NCBI RefSeq assembly: GCF_008017445.1 | Contig: NZ_VRSW01000001.1 | Coordinates: 992,001 to 1,056,000, forward strand | Length of the DNA: 64,000 nt | Source of the DNA: Microbacterium mitrae | Lineage (GTDB): Bacteria; Actinomycetota; Actinomycetes; Actinomycetales; Microbacteriaceae | Reading direction: 5' to 3' | Shown: piece after piece, positions 53,871-64,000 of the stretch | How the letters are laid out: the number at the start of each line of letters is the position of its first letter | Position numbering within the stretch: the first letter of the stretch is position 1 | The notes under the pieces: model-generated | Told to the model about the DNA's origin: nothing | Databases searched by the model: none | Seen by the model: the letters and a program-made list of their open reading frames with translations, nothing else | Position numbers and translations under genes: made by a program

Positions 53871-56090
53871 CTATGGCATCTTGGAAGACAGCAAAATTTC
53901 TTGCATAAGAATGTGAAGTTTGTTGCGGATGTTGTGCCGCTTGGAGAACGCCCGCGGGTTCGTACGGTTGACGACGCGTTCGATATAGCTGAACAGCGGC
54001 AAGCCCATGTCCTCGTACTCCGGGTGCGAGTCCAGGATGTACCTCAAGGGCGCCAGAAAGCTCTCCGCGCTCTCTTGATACTCGTCGACGCTTCGCCGCG
54101 TCGCGTCGAAGTCTTCCCTCGACGGGAGCCATACCGAGCCGCTTTCGCTTGAACGCCTCGCTGCCCTAACGGAGGAAACATCCTCATCGAATTGGATCGG
54201 CTCCGTGAGCTTGAAGGGCGGCCTGTACTTGTGGAATTCAGCCTTGTATGCATCTTCCACGGGCTTCATGTACGGAACTTCACTGATCAGCGGGTTAAGT
54301 GCACGAATCAGGTCGTATTGCAGGCGGTAATCTTGCTTGCGTTGAAACCAAAGCGCGCGGAGTCGGTACAGCGATTTGCTATGCAGGGGCCTCCACTGAG
54401 GCCCAGACATGGCCCCCCGATAAACAGATCCGCCGACAAATGGATTGCGCTCACTCACATACGTATCCGCGAACCGTTTTGCAAGCGATCCGGATGGAGA
54501 CTCGGCGAGCATCTCAGAAAGGCTCTCCGAGAAATACCTATCACCCGCCGCATACCAGACCTGGTGGTTTCCGATGAAACGAATCACGTTGGATTCGATT
54601 TCGGCTTCAGTTTCGACGGGACCAGGAATCTCGCCTGAAAAGTCTCGGGCGAAGAAGCCTTCGATGCTCATCACCCGCGAGAAAGCCTCGCCACCGTGCC
54701 CTGTAAGTACCAAGGTCGGTTTCTCATATTCCGCCCGGACCTTAAACATCGACTCGATGTAGTAGCCGTCCATGAACACTGAGTGCGATGTGAGCGGAAA
54801 ATCGCCGTCTTCGGGCGCGCCATGAAATGAGTAACGCCGGGGCAAATCATCCCACGCGAAGCCGTATTGTGCGTTAATCGCAGCTGCGGTCGGCTCTTCC
54901 TTCCCAGTGCGAGTGCTAATCCGAACCTTTTCCGATCGAGGCAGGCGCGACAGAGCGCAATAGATAATTCGAGAATCCAAGCCCGCCGACAGCTCGGCAA
55001 CGACGTTTTCGAACTTCGGGTGCTTTAGCGCGATTGCAACGTTATCCGTAATTTCTTCGACCGCTTTGGCCAGCAAATCCTCGTAGAGAGCATCGCTGAG
55101 TTCACCGTCGGCATTGTCTGTCCACATCTCCGTCTTCGATAGGGACAAGCCTCCCGCGTCCACTCGAGCACTTTCATATACGGAGATTCGTTCTACACCC
55201 GCGAAGTCTGTCCTTCGCCCTTGGTGGAACTCAAACGGATATGAAGTGGAAAAGAACTTGAGCTTGACCACATCATCGTTCAGCCGCAGAGGAACGCCCA
55301 CTGCCCGCAGCATCAACGCCAGCAGGTGGATACCGTTCGCGCCAGCGACAATATTGTCGTCTTCATAAATGAACAGATGTCCTTGACCGATGTAGTCATG
55401 ACCGAAGTAAATCTGTTCGTCATCCCAGGTAAGCAGATGGAATTCGCCGAGCCCGTCCGCCAGCGTACGAATATCCGGGACCTGTGACTTCACGTCTTCG
55501 GAGCCAAAGATCAAACGATCCGAATCGCGCGTAATGCCGCTGAACACAAAATGCGTTCCGCGTTTGTCGCGGGACGAACCACTGCCGCTCAGTAACGCGA
55601 GGTTGCCCCAATTCGAACTCTGATGATGTTCGATCACGAGTGCATTCGTCTCGGCAACTTCTGCAAGATCCCCGCTTTGATCACCACGGTGACAGACAAA
55701 TCCAATGTTTTCGAACGGTTTTTCATACCGAAACAATGGAATTGGCCGAGGGGCCGCGTCACTAGGCGTCGGCGCACTCTTCCGCCACTCGTCGTATCGG
55801 AGCTTGGCATCTGAGCCGAACAGTTGTGTCCACTTGCTCTGGTAGACGACTCCGTCAACGACCGCGCGAACGGCATAGCCGTTGGTACGGTCCGGAAGTT
55901 TAACAGTCCAACCGGCGCCGGCCACGACAGGCTGAGAAGCCCGGCTCGGGTGAAAATCACCTCGATGAAGGGTCCAGGAGACGGCGTCGTCATCCACTGG
56001 AGCCCCAGAAAGGGCACACCGTAACGTTGTACCATCGACCTCAATGCTCAGTTCGCGGCCGAGTAAATCACTATTCGCATCGACGTCCAT
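53871..56090 (-). CDS. Asparagine synthase-like protein of a polysaccharide locus
   Basis: The 739-residue protein has a PP-loop ATP pyrophosphatase motif, ELSAGLDSR at about 366-374 (SGGxDS-like), and TGHGGEAFSR at about 463. These match the synthetase domain of AsnB-type enzymes. The N-terminal part has the Ntn-like surroundings (FVFSGITRDSDRLIFGSEDV, IYFGHDYIGQGHLFIYEDDNIVAGANG) but no Cys at position 2, so it should not hydrolyse glutamine. Family knowledge says such proteins form amides by adenylating a carboxylate. Here the target may be a sugar acid or an amino-acid decoration of the polymer. It is less GC-rich than the ribosomal genes, consistent with transfer. Its ATG lies 6 bp from a TATGAT box, suggesting a leaderless message. 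Confidence 0.75.
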   Translation of the reverse strand: MDVDANSDLLGRELSIEVDGTTLRCALSGAPVDDDAVSWTLHRGDFHPSRASQPVVAGAGWTVKLPDRTNGYAVRAVVDGVVYQSKWTQLFGSDAKLRYDEWRKSAPTPSDAAPRPIPLFRYEKPFENIGFVCHRGDQSGDLAEVAETNALVIEHHQSSNWGNLALLSGSGSSRDKRGTHFVFSGITRDSDRLIFGSEDVKSQVPDIRTLADGLGEFHLLTWDDEQIYFGHDYIGQGHLFIYEDDNIVAGANGIHLLALMLRAVGVPLRLNDDVVKLKFFSTSYPFEFHQGRRTDFAGVERISVYESARVDAGGLSLSKTEMWTDNADGELSDALYEDLLAKAVEEITDNVAIALKHPKFENVVAELSAGLDSRIIYCALSRLPRSEKVRISTRTGKEEPTAAAINAQYGFAWDDLPRRYSFHGAPEDGDFPLTSHSVFMDGYYIESMFKVRAEYEKPTLVLTGHGGEAFSRVMSIEGFFARDFSGEIPGPVETEAEIESNVIRFIGNHQVWYAAGDRYFSESLSEMLAESPSGSLAKRFADTYVSERNPFVGGSVYRGAMSGPQWRPLHSKSLYRLRALWFQRKQDYRLQYDLIRALNPLISEVPYMKPVEDAYKAEFHKYRPPFKLTEPIQFDEDVSSVRAARRSSESGSVWLPSREDFDATRRSVDEYQESAESFLAPLRYILDSHPEYEDMGLPLFSYIERVVNRTNPRAFSKRHNIRNKLHILMQEILLSSKMP

Positions 56091-56096
56091 CTCTGC

Positions 56097-56102
56097 ATCA
56101 TA
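56097..56102 (-). promoter_or_regulatory. Predicted -10 box, leaderless start of Asn-synthase-like gene
   Basis: TATGAT on the minus strand (56102-56097) is separated from the ATG at 56090 by only GCAGAG, so transcription would begin at or beside the start codon. No clear -35 or ribosome site is visible. Confidence 0.45.
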
Positions 56103-56255
56103 CCCATTAGTATTCCTGCCTAGCCGCCAGCGGTCGGCGCAATCGCAGGCCCGCGTGTGTGGTCACGTACGGCGGCGCGGGACCACAAGCACGGGCTGGT
56201 ATCGTGGACTGGTGCGGTACGTCAGCCTGACTTCGAAATCCGGGAGGGTGAACGC

Positions 56256-57102
56256 GTGGTGAACCCGAGCACTCGTAATGCACCCGCTGGTCTCTTCCAG
56301 GTGGGGCAACGACCGGCCTTCGGAACCTATCTTGCTGAGACTTGGCGTCGACGGGCCTTCGCTTTCTGGTTAGCCTCGTCCCGGATGACGTCGGACTTGA
56401 TGCAGAACCGACTTGGCATCCTCTGGCTTATTCTGAAGCCTCTGTCCATGGTCCTCGTCTACGGGACAATATTTACCTTTGTACTTTCGGGGGCTGCCCG
56501 CCCTGTCAACTTTCTCCCCTATTTAGTCATAGGCGTGTTCGTTTTCGAATTCTTTACCGGGTGCTTTGGAAGCGGCTCAAAAGCGATCACCTCCAATTCA
56601 AAACTCGTACAGAGCCTGGGGTTCCCGCGCATCCTCCTCCCAATCGCAGTCGTCATAGAGCAGTCGCTGAAGATGGTTCCGATCATCGTTCTGCTCTACG
56701 TGCTACTGATCGCACTAGGGCAGCCAATAATGTGGACGTGGTTGCTTCTTGTTCCGATTCTCGTACTCATGGCCATTTTCAACCTGGGCGTTGCGCTTAT
56801 CGTCGCGCGGCTCTCGGCTCACGTGCGCGACGTTCAGCAAGTGGTGCCGATTATCACCCGGGTACTCTTTTATGCGACGGGCATCTTCTTTAATGTCGAG
56901 GGCGCTCTTGAAGGTCATCCCGTCCTGCTAGGGATCGTGCAGTGGTTGCCAACGTATGACTTTGTGTCACTTGCTCGCGATGTTTTGCTCACCACATACT
57001 CGGCGCCAGCCGTGGCGTGGATCGCAGCCCCCGTATGGGCGGTTCTCGCACTGATGTTCGGGACTATTTATTTCTGGAGAGCAGAAGCAAGGTACGGCCT
57101 AA

Positions 57103-57110
<8 letters not shown>
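56256..57110 (+). CDS. TagG-like ABC transporter permease for wall polysaccharide export
   Basis: A 284-residue ABC-2 type permease with six predicted membrane segments (MVLVYGTIFTFVLSG, FLPYLVIGVFVFEFF, MVPIIVLLYVLLIA, LLVPILVLMAIFNLGVALIVA, VVPIITRVLFYATGIFF and a final AWIAAPVWAVLALMFGTIYF). The N-terminal amphipathic LAETWRRRAFAFWLASSRMTSDLMQNRLG..W segment is characteristic of polysaccharide exporters (TagG, Wzm). It would form the channel with the ATPase encoded next. GTG at 56256 is chosen, with GGGAGG eight bases upstream; a second GTG follows at 56259. The reading frame continues 8 bp into the ATPase gene. Confidence 0.9.
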
Positions 57111-58788
<1,678 letters not shown>

Positions 58789-59022
58789 ACGTTTACGTTT
58801 CGACCGGGCGCGGCAGGGGCACCGCTTACTCCGCGCACACGGGCGCTCCCGCTGATGGAGTAACCGACGGCGGGCCGTAAGACCGTACGGGGAACGGCGA
58901 GGTCGCCACCGAATTGACCCATCATCTTGGCAGTATGTGTGATTCCGGTGGCCCCAGACGTGCGCTCACGGTGCGAAACCCTCATCATCTGACCCAATGG
59001 GTTCGTATTGGAATGTGGTGAT

Positions 59023-61383
59023 CTACTCTGCCCTTAACCACCGCTTCACGCGGTGGGCGACAGGCCGGAGCCTCGGAAACATTCGCAACAGCACGCTCCC
59101 GGCTGGAGCGCTTGCTTGCCACATTTTCCGAGTCTTGCTAGTGCGGGCGAGTGCTAGCGGACTGGAGGAGCCTCGGTCTTCGGGGTAGGCGCCTGAGGAC
59201 GCCTCCGCAAAGAACAAGGTCAACCGGAGGAGATCGGCGGCGGCGGCTAGCGAAGGTTCGGGCGAATACTCTGAAGGCAGTTCCCCGCTAATTAGTTGCG
59301 TGTAGAGCTTGCCGAAGTCATGCTCTCGAGCATGACTTGCTGCCGTAACCGCGGCCGTAGACAGCCTGCTGTAGAGGCCTGCATCGCCCGCAATCAAAGC
59401 AATCTCACGGGCCATAGCTGTTGCATCGCCCTGTGGCACCGAGATGAGACCATCGTTATTCTCTGCGATCGCAAGCCAGGGTAAGTCGTACATGACGACC
59501 GGTAACCCGGCGGACTGAGCTTCGACCAACGTCAGCGGGTAGCCCTCAATGATACTCGTATTGATGAATAGGTCGGATCGATGAATCTCATCGGCCAGCT
59601 CGGACCCGGTTCTGGGCCCGCAGGCAAGGACAAAGTCGTCCAAGCGATGTTTCTTGACTTCCGCATTGAACGCGGCTGCGGTCAAATCCGTCCAGTCCGG
59701 CCCAACAACCGACAGTCGAAAATCGACACCGAGTCGAGCCAGCTCAGTCGCGACCGTGATGAGCTCGCGAACTCGCTTGGTCCGTTGTTCCAGTCGACCC
59801 CACCAAATGAGCCGAATGGGCTCGTTCGAGCGCAACTTCGCGGGACCGCGATCGAGAAGTCTGTCAAGGAGCAACGGGGACGGCGGGTTGGGGAGATAGA
59901 CGGCCCGCTCCACGCCTTGTAGCTTCCAGAAGACAACGTCCAAGGGTGACAGCACGACGACCTGCGCGAGAAACTGAAGATTCTGTTTCAGAATCGAGAA
60001 CATCCCGCTCGCGTCAAAGATCGGCCGCGCCGCAAAATTGTGTAGCCAACCGATGGTAGGGATTCCGCCTGCGCGCGCGAGCAGCGCAAGAATCGGCCAG
60101 TCTCGGCTATACATGACATGGTGGTCGAGTATCACGTCAGGGTTGATGAGGTCGATCGTGGCTGCCCACTCGCCTAGCCGAGCCTTCTCCCCACGTTTGG
60201 TGAGACTGAGAAATCGGATTCCGTCGCGTTGTAGCGTCTCACCCCCAGAGATTTTCGTAAGCACCGCGACTTTGAAGCCAGCGTCTCGAAGCATCTCTGC
60301 CTGCGAGAGCACCACACCGGATACACCCCCTGTCGACAGTCTTCCCGTTACGATGAGGACACGGCGCACGGCACGATGCTGTAGCGGTACAAGCGCACCG
60401 TGCTTCGCCAGTGATGGCAACACCCCAGGATAGAAGCGCTGAACCGCCCTTAGTACGTCACTCGGCACGGCACGTGCGTAGACCTCTTGCAACGCGACTG
60501 GAAGCATCGTGTCCGAGCAGTGATCCACGAAATATTTGATCACGTATCCGATAATCGAAAGCCGCATGGATTCGTACGTTTCTCGAAGCAACGAAGCATG
60601 CTGGTGCGTCTGCGAGAGCCGGTCGATCGCCTCCTGAATGCTGTCGACCGATTCGATCGCTGATGCATAGAAGGACGCCATCTCAGCGGTAGTTACGTCT
60701 TGCCCGCTCCCGCCTCTGCCGAAATGGTATCGGTACAGCCGCGCGGGCAATGACACATAACTAGTCGCGAGGCAGGCCACCAAGAAGAGAAGCGGTAGGT
60801 CGTTGATACGTGGCAGCACAACATTTTTCGGCAGAAGAGAGTATGCGTGCCGCAACACATTCGTGCTATACATGTATCGCCAGAGCTGCCCTTGAGCGGG
60901 CTTGCCAGCCGGGAAAAGACCGGCCAAGACTTCTGCTGAGCCAGTTAGTTGTCGATGGATGGGCTGCAGTCGGGCCTCGTAAGCTCCACCCGTCGTACCG
61001 TTCTTCTCGACAACAACAACACCGAATCCGACTAAGTCCGCTCCAGAGGAAACCGCACAGGCCAAGGCAGATTCGACTGCATGCGAATCGAGTTCGTCAT
61101 CGCCATCGAGGAACAAGACATATTCCCCTCGCGCAGCCTCAATTCCAACGCGGCGTGCTTGGAAAGCGGAAAGGTTGCGTTCTTGACGTATCAGGCGAAC
61201 TCTTGGGTCGCGCACCACGACTTGCTCGACGACTTGGTCACTTTGATCAGTCGAAGCGTCATCTACACAGATAATCTCAATGTTCTCGTACGACTGAGCC
61301 AGCGCTGACCCAATCGATGCTTCGAGCGTCGTCGCATCATTGAAGATGGGCATCACGATGGTCACAACAGGCTCGAGCTTCAC
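59023..61383 (-). CDS. Bifunctional GT2-GT4 glycosyltransferase, paralogue 2
   Basis: A 786-residue paralogue of the fusion at 51.3-53.7 kb. The GT2 part has [27 protein letters not shown] and [11 protein letters not shown]. The GT4 part has [48 protein letters not shown] and [17 protein letters not shown]. The C-terminal coiled coil of paralogue 1 is replaced by a shorter basic tail ([18 protein letters not shown]). The two proteins agree across both domains, so the fusion arose before duplication. The start is a GTG at 61383 with no clear ribosome site. It is divergent from ugd with only 61 bp between starts. Confidence 0.88.
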   Translation of the reverse strand: MKLEPVVTIVMPIFNDATTLEASIGSALAQSYENIEIICVDDASTDQSDQVVEQVVVRDPRVRLIRQERNLSAFQARRVGIEAARGEYVLFLDGDDELDSHAVESALACAVSSGADLVGFGVVVVEKNGTTGGAYEARLQPIHRQLTGSAEVLAGLFPAGKPAQGQLWRYMYSTNVLRHAYSLLPKNVVLPRINDLPLLFLVACLATSYVSLPARLYRYHFGRGGSGQDVTTAEMASFYASAIESVDSIQEAIDRLSQTHQHASLLRETYESMRLSIIGYVIKYFVDHCSDTMLPVALQEVYARAVPSDVLRAVQRFYPGVLPSLAKHGALVPLQHRAVRRVLIVTGRLSTGGVSGVVLSQAEMLRDAGFKVAVLTKISGGETLQRDGIRFLSLTKRGEKARLGEWAATIDLINPDVILDHHVMYSRDWPILALLARAGGIPTIGWLHNFAARPIFDASGMFSILKQNLQFLAQVVVLSPLDVVFWKLQGVERAVYLPNPPSPLLLDRLLDRGPAKLRSNEPIRLIWWGRLEQRTKRVRELITVATELARLGVDFRLSVVGPDWTDLTAAAFNAEVKKHRLDDFVLACGPRTGSELADEIHRSDLFINTSIIEGYPLTLVEAQSAGLPVVMYDLPWLAIAENNDGLISVPQGDATAMAREIALIAGDAGLYSRLSTAAVTAASHAREHDFGKLYTQLISGELPSEYSPEPSLAAAADLLRLTLFFAEASSGAYPEDRGSSSPLALARTSKTRKMWQASAPAGSVLLRMFPRLRPVAHRVKRWLRAE

Positions 61384-61432
61384 CAGATTGAGCTTACGCG
61401 ATCGTGCAATTCAGGACCGAACGTTCAACCGG

Positions 61433-61438
61433 TATCCT
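61433..61438 (+). promoter_or_regulatory. Predicted -10 box, leaderless start of ugd
   Basis: TATCCT lies 6 bp before the ATG of ugd (TGCTAT between), with no ribosome site. This is the same geometry as the Asn-synthase-like gene. The -35 is weak (TTCAGG at 17 bp). Confidence 0.4.
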
Positions 61439-61444
61439 TGCTAT

Positions 61445-62611
61445 ATGAAGATCGCCATCGCGGGTACGGGCTATGTAGGACTGTCAAATGCCGTGGTGCT
61501 CGCGCAACACAACGAAGTTGTGGCTGTCGATATTGACGCGAACAAAGTGGAGCTCATCAACAACGGCGTCTCCCCGATCGCCGATTCCGAGTTGAGCGAG
61601 TACCTCACCAACCGTGAACTCAATCTGACTGCAACCCTTGATTCGGACGCGGCATACAAGGATGCCGACTATGTTGTCGTCGCGACTCCGACGAACTACG
61701 ACGAGGTCACCCAGTTCTTCGACACGTCATCAGTTGAGGCAGTTGTAAGCAAGGTTTTGGGGGTGAACCCCACCACTGCGATCGTCATCAAATCGACGAT
61801 TCCTGTCGGTTTCACTCAACGACTGCGCAACGAGCACCCGGACGCAACGATCATCTTCTCCCCAGAATTCCTTCGCGAGGGACGTGCGCTGTACGACAAC
61901 TTGCACCCGTCGCGCATTGTTGTCGGCGACCGTGGCCCCATTGGCCAGCGCTTTGCAGATCTCCTCGTTGAAGGCGCGCTCAAGGAAGACATCGATGTGT
62001 TGCTCACCGGCGTTACCGAAGCCGAAGCGATCAAGCTTTTCGCGAATACCTACCTTGCTCTGCGCGTCGCATACTTCAACGAGCTCGACACGTATGCGGC
62101 TATGAACGGTCTCTCCACCCAGCAGATCATCGAGGGCGTCGGCCTCGACCCCCGCATTGGGTCCCACTACAACAACCCGTCATTTGGTTACGGGGGTTAT
62201 TGCCTGCCGAAGGACACGAAGCAGCTGCTGGCGAATTACCAAGAAGTACCGCAGAATCTCATCAGTGCAATCGTCGCCGCAAACGGAACCCGCAAGGACT
62301 TCGTCGCGAACGACATCCTGTCGCGCTCCCCAAAAACTGTCGGCGTCTACCGTCTCGTTATGAAGGCGGGTTCGGACAACTTCCGTACGTCCTCGATTCA
62401 GGGCATCATGAAGCGCATCAAAGCAAAGGGAATCGAGGTCATCGTCTACGAGCCCACCCTTGAGCAATCGGAGTTTTTCAACTCCGAGGTAGTCTCTGAC
62501 CTGGATGAGTTCAAGACGCGCGCAGACGTTATCATCGCAAATCGGTCGAGCGACGAACTTGTCGACGTAGTAGACAAGATCTACACTCGCGACATCTATG
62601 GCCGCGACTAA
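61445..62611 (+). CDS. ugd: UDP-glucose 6-dehydrogenase
   Basis: Oxidises UDP-glucose to UDP-glucuronate with two NAD+, supplying an acidic sugar. The 388-residue protein has the Rossmann motif [79 protein letters not shown] and the catalytic Cys in [18 protein letters not shown]. It is the short form, the same length as E. coli Ugd, and long blocks ([35 protein letters not shown]) are nearly the same as I recall for that protein. This points to spread of the gene between phyla. The ATG at 61445 gives the conserved [10 protein letters not shown] start. Confidence 0.95.
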   Translation: MKIAIAGTGYVGLSNAVVLAQHNEVVAVDIDANKVELINNGVSPIADSELSEYLTNRELNLTATLDSDAAYKDADYVVVATPTNYDEVTQFFDTSSVEAVVSKVLGVNPTTAIVIKSTIPVGFTQRLRNEHPDATIIFSPEFLREGRALYDNLHPSRIVVGDRGPIGQRFADLLVEGALKEDIDVLLTGVTEAEAIKLFANTYLALRVAYFNELDTYAAMNGLSTQQIIEGVGLDPRIGSHYNNPSFGYGGYCLPKDTKQLLANYQEVPQNLISAIVAANGTRKDFVANDILSRSPKTVGVYRLVMKAGSDNFRTSSIQGIMKRIKAKGIEVIVYEPTLEQSEFFNSEVVSDLDEFKTRADVIIANRSSDELVDVVDKIYTRDIYGRD

Positions 62612-62629
62612 TCGATTTGCAAGTCAAAG

Positions 62630-64000
62630 ATGAGTTTGCCCCCTTCACCGTCAGAAGATGTGCCTGATCACGTCGGAGAACGAGAGAACCCACGTCGCCA
62701 TTCGACGTGGACGCAGCGATATGCCGGGAGGCTTATCTACGGCGATATCGCAATAGTCGCAGTCACACTTGTTACGTTTGCTCTTGTATTCGTCCCAAAC
62801 GCGCATCTGTCGTGGCCCGGAGGGCCCGATCTTCCCTATGCCATCCCGCTGGGGATAATCGGAATTCTGTGGCTTCTTTGCCTCGATGGCTTCGAATCTC
62901 GCGACCGTCACATCGTGGGTGACGGCGTGCTCGAGTATCGACGAGTGATGAGCGCAACGGGATTTCTTTTCGCCCTCGTCATTTCCATCGCGTTCTTCTT
63001 CAGGATCGAAATCTCACGATTGATCTTCGTGTTGGCAATCCCCGTAGGTTTGTTATTCCTGTTGCTCGGGCGCTGGGGTTGGCGCCAATGGCTGCGCAAA
63101 CGCCAAAGCCGAGGGGCGTACGTTTACCGCGCTGTAGTCGTCGGCGAACGCGCGAAAGTGGCACACGTTGTTCGGGCGATGCGCCGAGCCCGCGAGTACG
63201 GATATGTCATCACAGGGGCTATTACGCCCAACGGCATGCCGGAGACCATTGATGATGTGCCCGTGCTTGGCAACCTCCAAAACACCATGAAAGCGATGGC
63301 GACCGCGGGTGCCGACACCCTGATCTTGGCCGGTAGCGACGAACTCGACCCAGCCACGATGCGCCGGCTGGGTTGGTCGGTTGCGGATCACAATATGAAC
63401 TGGGTTGTCGCCCCCGCCCTCACCGATGTCGCGGGGCCACGAATTCATGCGCGTCCGGTCGCGGGACTGCCGTTGGTGCACGTTGACTTCCCCCGCCTCG
63501 AAGGCTATCGCCGCGTTGTAAAGCGAACATTCGACATTGTTGGCGGGGGGCTCGCACTCATCCTCGTTTCGCCGATCCTGTTCTATGCGGCCTACCGTAT
63601 TCGACGCGAAGGCCCTGGCCCCATCCTCTACTGCCAGGATCGCGTCGGCCGCCATGGCACGACGTTTTCGATGCTGAAGTTTCGCTCCATGGTTGTGGGC
63701 GCGGATGACCAGCTAAAAGGCTTGCTCGATCTGCAGGGCACCCACGATAGGCCGTTTCACAAGATCAACGATGACCCGCGCATTACCAAGTCCGGAGCGT
63801 TCATGCGGCGCCACTCCATTGATGAGCTACCGCAGCTCATCAATGTTCTCCGTGGAGAAATGAGTCTCGTGGGGCCGCGCCCTCAGCGATCCGACGAGGT
63901 AAAGCTCTACAACAACGGGACCGAGCGTCGCCTACTCGTGAAGCCTGGCATGAGCGGCCTCTGGCAAGTATCTGGCCGATCATCGTTGTCTGCGGAGGAC
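62630..64000 (+). CDS. Polyprenyl-phosphate sugar-1-phosphate transferase (partial, cut by right edge)
   Basis: The frame is open from ATG 62630 to the edge (457 codons). Four hydrophobic helices lie in the N-terminal 180 residues, followed by a CoA-binding-like domain ([19 protein letters not shown]). The C-terminal bacterial sugar transferase domain begins [25 protein letters not shown] and continues with [48 protein letters not shown] and [14 protein letters not shown]. This is the WbaP/CpsE/ExoY layout. It transfers a sugar-1-phosphate to undecaprenyl (or decaprenyl) phosphate and so starts chain synthesis. Only the last helix and a few residues should be missing. It lies 18 bp after ugd. 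Confidence 0.95.
   Translation, partial: MSLPPSPSEDVPDHVGERENPRRHSTWTQRYAGRLIYGDIAIVAVTLVTFALVFVPNAHLSWPGGPDLPYAIPLGIIGILWLLCLDGFESRDRHIVGDGVLEYRRVMSATGFLFALVISIAFFFRIEISRLIFVLAIPVGLLFLLLGRWGWRQWLRKRQSRGAYVYRAVVVGERAKVAHVVRAMRRAREYGYVITGAITPNGMPETIDDVPVLGNLQNTMKAMATAGADTLILAGSDELDPATMRRLGWSVADHNMNWVVAPALTDVAGPRIHARPVAGLPLVHVDFPRLEGYRRVVKRTFDIVGGGLALILVSPILFYAAYRIRREGPGPILYCQDRVGRHGTTFSMLKFRSMVVGADDQLKGLLDLQGTHDRPFHKINDDPRITKSGAFMRRHSIDELPQLINVLRGEMSLVGPRPQRSDEVKLYNNGTERRLLVKPGMSGLWQVSGRSSLSAED

Overview
The window is high-GC actinobacterial DNA, most likely from a member of the Microbacteriaceae (order Micrococcales). This rests on the ribosomal gene order and protein sequences, the frequent GTG/TTG starts, sortase-anchored surface proteins, and a GGTCGTTGAGCGAGCGAAGCGAG repeat of the kind I associate with that family. 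The family assignment is an inference; no rRNA gene is present. I saw no tRNA, CRISPR array, transposase or integrase.

Layout. (1) 1-5.1 kb, minus strand: start of a secreted protein running off the left edge, an EEP-fold hydrolase, truA, a CPA2-type cation/proton antiporter and a tandem GNAT acetyltransferase. (2) 5.2-8.2 kb, minus strand: infA-rpmJ-rpsM-rpsK-rpoA-rplQ, with a recognisable promoter before infA and a strong terminator after rplQ. (3) 8.4-11.3 kb: a choice-of-anchor A surface protein with an LARTG sortase signal, a non-coding block holding two copies of a 123-bp foldable element, and a membrane-anchored DsbA-like thioredoxin. This block splits the usual map-infA run. (4) 11.4-23.8 kb, minus strand: the S10/spc superoperon from rpsJ to map. 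It is complete except that the S14 gene expected between rplE and rpsH is missing; a strong hairpin sits there instead. (5) 24.4-43.9 kb, minus strand: two giant LPATG-anchored surface proteins of about 3348 and 3017 residues, built from chains of Ig/CnaB-like modules. They share an unusual N-terminal motif and near-identical promoter architecture. (6) 44.3-64 kb: an MT0933-like antitoxin homologue, a DUF4012 membrane protein that appears to start at ATT, and a mosaic wall-polysaccharide locus. That locus holds several glycosyltransferases (including two GT2-GT4 fusion paralogues), a pyruvyl transferase, an asparagine-synthase-like protein, a TagGH-like ABC exporter, UDP-glucose dehydrogenase and an initiating sugar-phosphate transferase cut by the right edge.

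How it fits together. The left half is the translation core. The right half is a cell-surface island: the polysaccharide genes would build and export a wall glycopolymer, while the giant LPATG proteins would be covalently attached to peptidoglycan by a sortase encoded elsewhere.

The most interesting signal is non-coding. Upstream of each giant gene are five copies of a TGCGGAGAT-like motif with identical phasing (22, 22, 22, then 42 or 43 bp), followed at the same distance by a shared GTTGGCTGTGAG box. This looks like a dedicated multi-site operator that co-regulates the two giant adhesins.
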